Positions 25,167 to 34,957 of a stretch of 64,000 nt of DNA are shown one piece after another. The translations under genes were made by a program, and so were the position numbers. This DNA comes from Deltaproteobacteria bacterium (GTDB lineage Bacteria; Myxococcota_A; UBA9042; DTJE01), in contig JAKPOP010000012.1 in the NCBI GenBank assembly GCA_029547805.1, positions 62,001-126,000 on the forward strand, written 5' to 3'. How positions within the stretch are numbered: position 1 is the stretch's first letter; the number at the start of each line of letters is the position of its first letter. Below the pieces are notes generated by a model that did no database searches, was not told the origin of the DNA, and saw only the letters and a list, made by a program, of their open reading frames with translations.

Positions 25167-26009
25167 ATGTGGAGGCCCCATCACTCCGTGATTCGCGCCC
25201 TCTACCGGATGGGGTCCCACAATCGGCCCTCCCGGGTCGTGGGACATCTGGCCGACGCCCGGCTTCCGGCGATCGTGCTCCGCCGCATCATCATGGCCTA
25301 TGTCCGGGCCTGGAAGGTCCGGATGGACGAGGTCGAGATCCCGGCCGGAGGCTTCCGGACGCTGGACGAATTCTTCACGCGCCGCCTCAAGGATGGCGCC
25401 CGACCCCTGGCGCCGCTCCCGGTGGTCTCCCCCTGTGACGGGAAGGTGATCGCCGAGGGCCCCGTGGAGGGGGGAACCCTGGTGCAGGCGAAGGGGTTGC
25501 GCTACTCCCTGGCCGCCCTGATCGGAGACGACGCCCTGGCCGCGCGCCTCGATGGCGGCCGCTACGTCACGATCTACCTGAGCCCCCGGGACTACCACCG
25601 CGTCCATGTCCCCCTGGACGGGGACCTCCTGGCCTGGCGACACATCCCCGGGGTTCTCTACACCGTTGCCCCGGGTGCCACCCGGCGGGTGAAGGACCTG
25701 CTGGTCCGAAACGAGCGGTTCCTGCTGTCGATCCGCGGCACCTCCGGCCTGGAGGCCGCGATGGTGCTCGTCGGGGCCGCCAACGTCGGCCGCATCACCT
25801 CGGCCTTCTGTCCGGCCACCACGAACAGCGGTCGGGAATTCGGCGAGGGTCGGTGCGAACCGCCGGTGCCGGTCCGTCGAGGCCAGGAGGCGGGGGCCTT
25901 CCACCTGGGCTCGACCGTGGTGCTGGTCCTCGGTTCCCAAAGGCCCCTTCGGCCGGTGGTCGAGGTCGGCCGGGCCGTCCGCATGGGCGAGGGCCTCTAC
26001 GAGGCATGA
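25167..26009 (+). CDS. psd: phosphatidylserine decarboxylase proenzyme
   Basis: 280 residues. The C-terminal LGSTVVLVLG contains the LGST self-cleavage site that turns Ser into the pyruvoyl prosthetic group. Other family motifs are SPCDGKVIAEG and the YLSPRDYHRVHVPLDG segment with the Asp/His residues of catalysis. The enzyme makes phosphatidylethanolamine at the inner membrane. ATG at 25167 lies 5 bases after the kinase stop; the ribosome-binding site is weak, suggesting coupling. A pssA partner is not in the window. Confidence 0.95.
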   Translation: MWRPHHSVIRALYRMGSHNRPSRVVGHLADARLPAIVLRRIIMAYVRAWKVRMDEVEIPAGGFRTLDEFFTRRLKDGARPLAPLPVVSPCDGKVIAEGPVEGGTLVQAKGLRYSLAALIGDDALAARLDGGRYVTIYLSPRDYHRVHVPLDGDLLAWRHIPGVLYTVAPGATRRVKDLLVRNERFLLSIRGTSGLEAAMVLVGAANVGRITSAFCPATTNSGREFGEGRCEPPVPVRRGQEAGAFHLGSTVVLVLGSQRPLRPVVEVGRAVRMGEGLYEA

Positions 26010-26124
26010 CCGGGTGGCGCCATGGCGCCCACGAAATCCGGCGGCGCGCCTCCGTCATCATGGGCGAGGACCCTGTCGGGAACCGCGGGCATCGACGCGG
26101 AGATGGCGGCAACGGCGGCGAGGC

Positions 26125-26156
26125 CTCGCCCTGGTCAATGGCGAGAACTCTTTTTT
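26125..26156 (+). terminator. possible intrinsic terminator after psd
   Basis: Stem ctcgcc (26125-26130) and ggcgag (26140-26145) with a 9-base loop, then aactc and a run of six T (26151-26156). The short stem and 5-base gap before the T-run make it moderate. Confidence 0.4.
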
Positions 26157-26175
26157 GGAACGAGAGGTCGGGTGC

Positions 26176-26191
26176 GGTCAATCGGTGACTG
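26176..26191. repeat. AATCGGTGACTG motif, copy 2
   Basis: GGTCAATCGGTGACTG is identical over 16 bases to the left part of copy 1 at 18652, but the right arm is absent. It lies at the 3' end of the minus-strand lipoprotein gene. Confidence 0.5.
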
Positions 26192-26196
26192 GCCCC

Positions 26197-27905
<1,709 letters not shown>

Positions 27906-27953
27906 TCCCATCGGCCCGGAGGGGCCGGCCCATTCGAGGACAGGGGGCGGGGG

Positions 27954-28796
27954 TTGGATCGGCGACGGTGGGCCGTCACGGTGATCGCGGGCCTGGTGAT
28001 CCCCGTGATCCTGATGTTCCTCGCAGGACGTGGCAGCGGGTCTTCCCTGCCGGAACAACTGCTGGTGGGACTCGCGGGGCGGATCCAGGGAGTCGCCCGG
28101 TGGGTCACCGGGGGCACCTCGGATCTCCTGAACGGCTACGCCCTCCTGGTCGGAGTCCGGGAGGAGAACGAGCGCCTCCTGGCCGAGCGGGATCGCCTGC
28201 TGCAGGAGGCCCTGCTGGCAAAACAACTGGCCGTCGAGGTCCAGCGGCTCCGGAAGGTCCTGGACCTGCGGGAGAAGCGGCCGGACCTGCGCCTGGAGGC
28301 GGCCCAGGTGGTCGCGATGGACGTCACCCCCTTCCACCGGGTGGGACGGATCCAGGTCCAGACCGCCGGGGTGGCGTTGCAGCCGGACATGGCGGTCCTG
28401 ACCCCCGAGGGACTCGTCGGGCGGATCACCCGGGCGGCCGGTTCCCTGGGCGACGTCATGATGCTGGGGGACCAGCGGAGCCGCGTCGCCTGCGAGGTCC
28501 TGGGTCAGGGGGTGCTGGGCGTGCTGATCGGGTCGGGCCTCCCGGATCGCTACTCGGCCTGGCTCCAGGTGGCCCAGACGGAGGACCCCCTGCCCCGCGG
28601 CGCCGTGGTGGTGACCTCGGGCCACGACCGGGTCTTTCCCAGGGGGATCGAGGTGGGATACGTGCTGGACCAGGACGCCCGGCGCCGGGCCGGTCCCTTC
28701 GTCGAATACGAGGTGCGGTTGGCGGCGAACCCCGCGGCCTGGGACACGGTCCTGGTGGCCGCTCCGGCCGGCTCCGGTCCCGGCACGGGGCCCTAG
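27954..28796 (+). CDS. mreC: rod-shape protein MreC
   Basis: 280 residues, starting at TTG 27954 after a GGGGCGGGGG-type site. One N-terminal membrane segment (VTVIAGLVIPVILMFLAG) is followed by a coiled coil (ENERLLAERDRLLQEALL) and a periplasmic double beta-barrel region (VVAMDVTPFHRVGRIQ through GVLGVLIGSG and VVTSGHDRVFPRGIEVG). MreC scaffolds PBP2 in the elongasome. Spacing from mreB is 48 bases. TTG starts in both mreC and mreD suggest lowered translation relative to mreB. Confidence 0.95.
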   Translation: MDRRRWAVTVIAGLVIPVILMFLAGRGSGSSLPEQLLVGLAGRIQGVARWVTGGTSDLLNGYALLVGVREENERLLAERDRLLQEALLAKQLAVEVQRLRKVLDLREKRPDLRLEAAQVVAMDVTPFHRVGRIQVQTAGVALQPDMAVLTPEGLVGRITRAAGSLGDVMMLGDQRSRVACEVLGQGVLGVLIGSGLPDRYSAWLQVAQTEDPLPRGAVVVTSGHDRVFPRGIEVGYVLDQDARRRAGPFVEYEVRLAANPAAWDTVLVAAPAGSGPGTGP

Positions 28797-28817
28797 GGGC
28801 CCGAGGGAGGACGCACC

Positions 28818-29333
28818 TTGCGATCGGTGTGGTTCCTGCTGCTGCTGGCCCTGGTTCAGCTCCTGGTGGGGCCCCTGCTGCTGTGGATGGGCCTGCGGCC
28901 GACCCTGCTGGACGTCCCGCTGGTGGCGACCTGCTATCTCGGCTACGCCTTCCCGACCCGCCGCGGGTTCCTGACGACCCTGGTGGCGGGGCTGATCCTC
29001 GACCTCTGGACCCCCGGGACCCTGCTGGGCATGCACATGGAGGTCCTGGGGCTGTTGTTCCTTCTGATCCGCGGTCTTTCTGGCCGATTGCCGCTGGATC
29101 GTCCCCTGCCCCTGATCCTGGTGACGCTGGTCGCCGGGGTCCTGAAGACCCTGCTCTTCTACCTGCTGTCGCTGCTCTTCGACTCGGGATTCGAGGGACG
29201 GGCCGCGAGCCTCGTCTGGGCCATCCCGACGGTCCTGACCACGGCCCTGCTGGCACCCCTGCTGGTCCTTCCCTTTGCGGGTCTGGATGCCCTCACGGGG
29301 GGGCTCCGCAAGGCGGACCGCCGGATCCTGTAG
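28818..29333 (+). CDS. mreD: rod-shape membrane protein MreD
   Basis: 171 residues from TTG 28818 after a GGGAGGA site. It is almost entirely hydrophobic with about five membrane helices, ending in a short charged tail (KADRRIL). Size and position between mreC and PBP2 fit MreD, the poorly conserved membrane component of the elongasome. Direct motif evidence is weak, so the call rests on context. Confidence 0.9.
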   Translation: MRSVWFLLLLALVQLLVGPLLLWMGLRPTLLDVPLVATCYLGYAFPTRRGFLTTLVAGLILDLWTPGTLLGMHMEVLGLLFLLIRGLSGRLPLDRPLPLILVTLVAGVLKTLLFYLLSLLFDSGFEGRAASLVWAIPTVLTTALLAPLLVLPFAGLDALTGGLRKADRRIL

Positions 29334-29390
29334 GGAGTGTGATAACCTCGCAGGCTCGCTCTGGGGGCCATCGACGCCCTGGGGGAGACG

Positions 29391-31397
29391 GTGATCAGGG
29401 GCCTGGACGGTTCCGTCGAGTATCGGGCCCATTTCCGGTGGGCCCTGCTGCTGGTCCTCGGGGTGTTCCTGGTCCTGGCGGTCCGTCTGTTCCATCTCCA
29501 GGTGCTGGAAGGGACCCGGTATGCCAACCTGGCCTGGATGGGCCATGTCACCCGCGACGTCATCCCGGCTCCCCGGGGGGCCATCGTGGATCGGGAGGGA
29601 CGACCCCTGGCGGTGGACATGGAGGTGGCCGACCTGATGGTCGTGCCCCACTACCTGAAGGAACCCGCCGAGGCGGCCGACCGTCTGCGGGAACTGGGGG
29701 TGCTGGACGAAGAGGGCGCCGCGTCCCTGGTCCAGAGGGTCCAGCAGGCCCGCCAGGACCGCAAGACCCGCTTCTGGAAGATCCCGGTGGTTCGGAATCT
29801 CCAGGGGCCCCGGTGTCCGGAGGACCTGACCCCGGGGGTCTATGACCCGAAGCGCCAGGTCCTGGTCTGTCCCGTCTGCGGCCGGTCCTGGCTGGACCAG
29901 CGGGCAATCGTCCAGGCGCACCTGCACGAGTTGCGGGGCTTCTCGGTCCAGACTCGGATGGTCCGGTGGCTGCCCGAGGGGGCCTTGACGGCCCATGCGG
30001 TGGGCTATGTGAACGAGGTCAACGCCCAGGAGGTCGAGGCCTCCAGGGGCGCCCTCCGGCCCGGAGACGTGCTGGGTCGAACCGGTGTCGAGAAGGCCTG
30101 GGACCGGACACTGCGAGGGGCGGACGGAGAGGACGTCTATCTCCGGAGCGCCGATGGCCGACGCATCGATCCCCGGGGCCTGGAGGGACCCTTCGCCGAC
30201 CTCCACTCGACCCCGCCCGAGCCCGGGTCGGACCTGGTGCTGACCCTGGCCCTGGACCTCCAGCGGGTTGCCCGGGAGGCCATGGCTCCCCTTCGGTCCG
30301 GGGCCGTGGTGGCCCTGGATGCGGACACCGGGGAGGTGCTGGTCCTCTACAGCCATCCCTCCCGGGCGATGGGTCGACACCTGCAACTGGACCGACCGCG
30401 ACGCGGTTCCTCCCCGGAGGCCCTGGCCGAGGAGGGGTTCCTGGCCCCCCAGGTGAACAAGGCCCTTCGGCCCTTTCCTCCGGGATCCACCTTCAAGGTC
30501 TTCACGTCCATCGCCGGGCTCATGGAGGGAGTCATCGGTCCCGACTGGAAGACCACCTGCTACGGGTCCTACCTGTTCAAGGGGCGCCGGTTCCGCTGCT
30601 TCAAGCGGTCGGGGCACGGGGAGACGGGCCTGATTCGGGCCCTGGCGGAGTCCTGCGACGTCTATTTCTACCAGTTGGGAGAGATGCTGGGCATGGATGC
30701 CATCGCTCACTGGGCCCGGGATGTCTTCGGCCTCGGGGAGCCGACGGGATTCGACCTGCGGGAATACCCGGGCCTGGTCCCCACCGAGCGATGGTACCTG
30801 CGGCATCGGTTGTCGTATCAGCCCGGACACGCCCTGAACGCCGCCGTGGGCCAGGGAGACGTGAAGGTGACCCCCCTGGCCCTGGCCCGGGCCCTGGCGG
30901 CGGTGGTGAACGGGGGACGCCTGCTCCGCCCGCATCTGGTCCGGGCCGTCCGGGACCCCGCCACGGGACAGGAAACACCGATCGAGCCGGAGGTCCAGCG
31001 CACCATCCAGATTCCCGACGCCTTCGTGGACCTGGTGAAACGGGGGATGTACGACGCCGTCAATGGAGAGAAGGGGACCGCCGCATCGGCGGCCCTCCAG
31101 GAGCTGCCCTTCGCCGGGAAGACCGGGACCGCCCAGGCCCGGGAGCACCGCCCCGATGGCCCGGCGTCGCTGGAGGGATGGCTGACCCAGGACCATGCCT
31201 GGTTCATGGCCTACGGGCCCGCCCAGAGGCCGCGGCTCGTGGTGGTCGTCTTCGTGGAACACGGGGGATTTGGGGGGAGCGTGGCGGCCCCCGTGGCCCG
31301 GAAGGTTCTCGAGGCGTACTATGCCAGCCGGGCCGACGAGTTCGGGGACCTCTGGGAGGGGGTGGCCGGGGAGGACCTGCTCCCTCTGCAGCCGTAG
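29391..31397 (+). CDS. mrdA: penicillin-binding protein 2 with Cys-containing insertion
   Basis: 668 residues from GTG 29391. One N-terminal membrane helix (residues about 16-38), a pedestal domain beginning VIPAPRGAIVDREGRPLA, and a transpeptidase domain with the active-site Ser366 in PGSTFK, SCD at Ser421 and KTGT at Lys577. It crosslinks lateral-wall peptidoglycan with RodA. Unusual: in the pedestal, residues about 140-180 contain Cys142, Cys160 and Cys163 (CPVCG) followed by His176 and His178 (AHLH), which looks like a small zinc ribbon not found in E. coli PBP2. The protein is about 35 residues longer than E. coli PBP2. Confidence 0.95.
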   Translation: MIRGLDGSVEYRAHFRWALLLVLGVFLVLAVRLFHLQVLEGTRYANLAWMGHVTRDVIPAPRGAIVDREGRPLAVDMEVADLMVVPHYLKEPAEAADRLRELGVLDEEGAASLVQRVQQARQDRKTRFWKIPVVRNLQGPRCPEDLTPGVYDPKRQVLVCPVCGRSWLDQRAIVQAHLHELRGFSVQTRMVRWLPEGALTAHAVGYVNEVNAQEVEASRGALRPGDVLGRTGVEKAWDRTLRGADGEDVYLRSADGRRIDPRGLEGPFADLHSTPPEPGSDLVLTLALDLQRVAREAMAPLRSGAVVALDADTGEVLVLYSHPSRAMGRHLQLDRPRRGSSPEALAEEGFLAPQVNKALRPFPPGSTFKVFTSIAGLMEGVIGPDWKTTCYGSYLFKGRRFRCFKRSGHGETGLIRALAESCDVYFYQLGEMLGMDAIAHWARDVFGLGEPTGFDLREYPGLVPTERWYLRHRLSYQPGHALNAAVGQGDVKVTPLALARALAAVVNGGRLLRPHLVRAVRDPATGQETPIEPEVQRTIQIPDAFVDLVKRGMYDAVNGEKGTAASAALQELPFAGKTGTAQAREHRPDGPASLEGWLTQDHAWFMAYGPAQRPRLVVVVFVEHGGFGGSVAAPVARKVLEAYYASRADEFGDLWEGVAGEDLLPLQP

Positions 31398-31405
31398 AGG
31401 ACTGG

Positions 31406-32524
31406 ATGATTTCGTCGCAGCGACGCCCCTTCAGCCGCGCGGTCTGGACGGCGCTCTTCGCCTTGCTGCTGCTGCTGGTCGTGGGGGTCCTGACCCTCGG
31501 AAGCGCCGCCTCCTACACCGGCGAGCGGTTCCACGAGACCCAGCTGGTCTGGATCCTCCTGGGGCTGGGCGTCGCGGGGGTCGTGGCCTTCCTGGACATG
31601 CGGTTCTTCGAGCAGTTGAGCCCGGTGTTCTACTGGGCCGCGGTGCTGCTCCTGCTGCTGGTGCTGGGGTTCGGGAAGGAGGTCAACGCCTCCCGGCGCT
31701 GGTTCAGCCTGGGGGACGTCTCCCTGCAGCCCTCCGAGTTCGCGAAACCGGCTCTGGTACTGATGCTGGCCCGCTTCTTCCACGGAGAGAGGAACCCCGA
31801 GCGCTACACGCTGCGGATGCTCCTGAGGCCCCTGGGGTACGTGGCGCTGCCCGTCGCGCTGGTGATGATGGAGCCCGACCTGGGGACCAGCCTCGTGCTG
31901 ATCGCCGTGGGGTTCTCGGTCATGTTCTTCGAGGGCATCCGATTGCGGTCCTTCCTGACCCTCCTGGGGGTGATCCTGTTGCTGATTCCCCTGGCCTGGG
32001 AACTCAACGTGATCCAGCCCTACCAGAAGGAGCGGGTCCGGACCTGGCTCTCGATGTCCGGCGCCCGACCCGCCACCCGGGAGGAGGCCGACAGCCGCAT
32101 GCAGCCCGAGCAGGCCCTCTGGGCCGTGGGGAGCGGGGGCTGGACCGGTCGGGGATCGGGGCAGGCGATCCAGTCGCGCCTCCGCTACCTGCCCGAGATG
32201 CACAATGACTACATCTTCGCCGCCTTTGCCGAGGAACGGGGATTCTTCGGGGCCCTGGGGCTCCTGGGCCTCTACGGAGCCCTGGTTGTCGCGCTGCTGG
32301 TGCTGGCGCTGCGGGCCCGGGAGCGGTTCGCTGCGCTGGTGTGTGTCGGAGCGACGGCCATCCTGTTCTGGCAGGTGGTCTTCAACATCGGCATGGTCAC
32401 GGGGCTCTTCCCGGTGGTCGGCCTGACCCTGCCGTTCCTGTCCTACGGCGGTTCTTCGATGATCTCGTCGATGCTGGCCGTCGGGATGGCCCTCAACGCC
32501 GGCCTGCACCGGGGGCACGTCTGA
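31406..32524 (+). CDS. rodA: peptidoglycan glycosyltransferase RodA
   Basis: 372 residues with about ten membrane helices. SEDS-family motifs: RWFSLGDVSLQPSEFAKPALV, MEPDLGTSLVL with the essential Asp, and the C-terminal LTLPFLSYGGSSM. RodA polymerises glycan strands from lipid II and works with PBP2. ATG at 31406 follows TAGAGGACTGG, 8 bases after the PBP2 stop. Last gene of the rod-shape operon; it ends 6 bases from the convergent TlpA-like gene. Confidence 0.96.
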   Translation: MISSQRRPFSRAVWTALFALLLLLVVGVLTLGSAASYTGERFHETQLVWILLGLGVAGVVAFLDMRFFEQLSPVFYWAAVLLLLLVLGFGKEVNASRRWFSLGDVSLQPSEFAKPALVLMLARFFHGERNPERYTLRMLLRPLGYVALPVALVMMEPDLGTSLVLIAVGFSVMFFEGIRLRSFLTLLGVILLLIPLAWELNVIQPYQKERVRTWLSMSGARPATREEADSRMQPEQALWAVGSGGWTGRGSGQAIQSRLRYLPEMHNDYIFAAFAEERGFFGALGLLGLYGALVVALLVLALRARERFAALVCVGATAILFWQVVFNIGMVTGLFPVVGLTLPFLSYGGSSMISSMLAVGMALNAGLHRGHV

Positions 32525-32530
32525 CAGGGG

Positions 32531-33157
32531 CTACTGCCGCCGGGCCGCCTCGATCAGGCCCACGATGGCGGGGTCCAGCCAGTCCCGGGCATTGATGAAT
32601 CGTGCCTCCACGACGCCCCGGCGGACCAGCCATGTCTCGGGGATCTTCTCGGTCCCGAAGAGGGCCTTCAGGTCCCGGCCGGCGACCTGGACCGGGTCCC
32701 GGAGCAGCACGAAGTTCGGGGGGATCTCGGCGGCGGTGTTCCGGGCGAAGAACTGGTCGATGGTCTCCCAGGAGTCGTCATAGGACACGGCCAGGACGAG
32801 GAATTCCGAAGGGCTGCGGGAACGGGCCAGGGCCAGCAGGCTCGGCAGTTCCTCGACGCAGGGAGGGCAGAAGGTCCCCCAGAAGTTCACGAAGACCACC
32901 GAGGCGTCGAAATCGGCCAGGGTCGTCCGGACCACCTGTCCCCCCCGGCGGGCCTCCAGGGAATAGGTGGCCTGGGAGGCCGTCAGGGGCCGCCCGATCA
33001 CCTGTCCGCGACTCCTGCGCAGGAATGTCTCCATGGGCCCGAGCCCCCCGGAGACCATCTGGAGGATCCCGACGGCGATCCCCAGGAACGTGGCGCCGGC
33101 GGCCACCCACAGGAACATCCGTCGTGGGAGGGGTCTGGCATGGGAGACGTCCTTCAT
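32531..33157 (-). CDS. TlpA-like membrane-anchored thiol-disulfide oxidoreductase
   Basis: 208 residues. A signal anchor (MFLWVAAGATFLGIAVGILQ) precedes a thioredoxin-fold domain with the redox motif WGTFCPPCVEELP, the cis-Pro region KIPETWLV and a VFVNFWGTFC strand. It is typical of TlpA/ResA/CcmG proteins that reduce apocytochromes or other periplasmic thiols. No cytochrome maturation genes are in view. Its ATG at 33157 follows AAGAAGGA. The lipoprotein gene upstream ends 28 bases before. Confidence 0.88.
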   Translation of the reverse strand: MKDVSHARPLPRRMFLWVAAGATFLGIAVGILQMVSGGLGPMETFLRRSRGQVIGRPLTASQATYSLEARRGGQVVRTTLADFDASVVFVNFWGTFCPPCVEELPSLLALARSRSPSEFLVLAVSYDDSWETIDQFFARNTAAEIPPNFVLLRDPVQVAGRDLKALFGTEKIPETWLVRRGVVEARFINARDWLDPAIVGLIEAARRQ

Positions 33158-33185
33158 GGCAATCCTTCTTCCCCGTCGGTCCCGA

Positions 33186-34943
33186 TCAGTCCGCCAGCGA
33201 CAGGAGGCCTCCCAGCAGTCGGGCCAGGGCCGCGTTCCAGGAGGTCTGATCCGCCGGCACGAAGCCCTCGAGGTCCGCCTGATGGGCCGGAGCCGCCAGG
33301 TTCACCAGGTTCAGCCCGTTCCAGGTGGGGTCCCCGAAGGCCATCACCGGGAAGGGGGAGGCGGTGGAGTCCGCCGCGGTCTCCCAGGGGGTTCCGGGGA
33401 AATGGGGGCCGTCGGTCAATGTCGCGTCCTTGCCGCAGAGCATCCGGAGAGACCCGCTGGGGAACCCGTCGGACCCCAGGTCCTCGGGACACTCCCACTC
33501 TGCCCGGACGACATTGTCCAGCAACGCCCCGTCGTGGGTCACCTCCGGGAGCCAGGCCCGGAGGCCCACCGGATGCTCGAAGAACCGTCCCCAGTCAAAG
33601 GCCAGCACGTTGGGCAACAGCCCCTTCAGCAGCCCCGAGACCTCGTCCGCCTCCAGGCCGGCGAGGTCGATCCCCGCCACCTCCTCCAGGCCAAAGGACT
33701 CGAGCAGTCCCACCCGCACGAAGCCCACCAGCACCACCGACAGGGTCGGGATCGCGCCCCCGTGGAGCGTCACCGCCTCCCCGGGGACCTGGATGCTGCG
33801 GCTGCATGCCCGGAGGGACTCCAGGGTCTCCTCGCTCAGGACCAGGTACCAGGGGTCCTCGGCCGGGGTCCCCGCCTCGTCGAGGCGCACGCGATTCCGC
33901 ACGTTGATCACGAGTCCCGAGGGCAGCCGCTCCAGGAAGGAGACCTCGTCGTCCTCGGGTCCGGCCTCGCCCATCCGTTCGATGGCCTGGTCCAGCAGGA
34001 TGGCCACGTCGGCGAAGCGCCGTCGGGCATCCCCGAACAGCCGGACCCCGTCCACCGGGTGCAAGGTCAGGAAGCGGGCGTCCTCGTTGAGCAGGTAGGC
34101 CACGAGACGGGAGATCATCGGGAAGTCCACCGAGTCCCCGAACATCTGCTTGGCGCTGCTGGCCACCGTGAGGAGGTCGGTGTCCAGGTCCTGCCCCGCC
34201 AGGACGTCCAGGATCCCGGAGGCGAGGCTCGCCACGGCCCGGGTCAGCATCGCGTCCCCGGCATCGAATCGTCCTCGGAAGACCATGGAGGGCCGGATGC
34301 CCAGGTAGAGCGGAATGCCCACGGTGGACACCCCCGGGTCCCGGTCCCCCAGGGCCTCCAGGTGGGCCAGGCTCCGGTCGAAGTGGTCCCGCAGCTCCAG
34401 GAACGCCCGGTGGAGTTTCGCCGCCAGGATCTCGTTCCAACTGGCCGGATCCGGGTCGGGGGCCTCCCGGAAGAACAGGGCCGGGAGCCGCGGGCCGGTG
34501 GTCTGCCCGGTCAATACGGTCATGAGCGACTGGAACTGCTCCGCCCCGTAGATGGACTCCGCCAGACCAGCCAGGAACAGGGCCCGGGGGTCCGAGGGGC
34601 ATCGGGCCAGGGCCTCCTCCAGGTCGTTCAGGGCAAAGCCCGGCTCGGCCTTCTCCAGCCAGTCGCGTCCCCGGGCCAGGGCCTCCTCGTTGTCGCAGGG
34701 GGTCCCGACGTCCTCTTCCGCGTCCGGAAGGAGGTCGGGGTTCGCGTCGGTTCCCGGGTCGGTGGGGACCTCGTCGTGCGGGCCATCGGGCCGACCCGTC
34801 TCCTCTCCGGGATCCGTCGCGACCTCCCAGGGGGTCTCGCCGGGGAGGTCCCCGCCGATGGGGTCCCCCGATCCGGCGCCTCCACCACCGCAGGCCCAGG
34901 TCACGGCCACCGGAACCCATGCCCATCGACATCGGCGGGTCAT
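33186..34943 (-). CDS. large lipoprotein of unknown function
   Basis: 585 residues; ATG at 34943 with a GGGAGG site. The lipobox is VTWAC with Cys18, then an acidic Asp/Pro/Gly linker to about residue 75. The rest is mainly helical, beginning with a TPR-like pair (NEEALARGRDWLEKAEPGFALNDLEEAL, PSDPRALFLAGLAESIYG), then a globular region with no recognisable motif. The sequence style matches other surface lipoproteins here. Possibly coupled to the phosphoesterase gene upstream, which ends at 34958. Confidence 0.7.
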   Translation of the reverse strand: MTRRCRWAWVPVAVTWACGGGGAGSGDPIGGDLPGETPWEVATDPGEETGRPDGPHDEVPTDPGTDANPDLLPDAEEDVGTPCDNEEALARGRDWLEKAEPGFALNDLEEALARCPSDPRALFLAGLAESIYGAEQFQSLMTVLTGQTTGPRLPALFFREAPDPDPASWNEILAAKLHRAFLELRDHFDRSLAHLEALGDRDPGVSTVGIPLYLGIRPSMVFRGRFDAGDAMLTRAVASLASGILDVLAGQDLDTDLLTVASSAKQMFGDSVDFPMISRLVAYLLNEDARFLTLHPVDGVRLFGDARRRFADVAILLDQAIERMGEAGPEDDEVSFLERLPSGLVINVRNRVRLDEAGTPAEDPWYLVLSEETLESLRACSRSIQVPGEAVTLHGGAIPTLSVVLVGFVRVGLLESFGLEEVAGIDLAGLEADEVSGLLKGLLPNVLAFDWGRFFEHPVGLRAWLPEVTHDGALLDNVVRAEWECPEDLGSDGFPSGSLRMLCGKDATLTDGPHFPGTPWETAADSTASPFPVMAFGDPTWNGLNLVNLAAPAHQADLEGFVPADQTSWNAALARLLGGLLSLAD

Positions 34944-34957
34944 TGTGAACCTCCCGG

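Noticed and set aside
26131-26139. Further ggtcaat sequence read as a -35 box on the minus strand
   Set aside because: No -10 hexamer lies at the right distance; it is better explained as the loop of the possible psd terminator.
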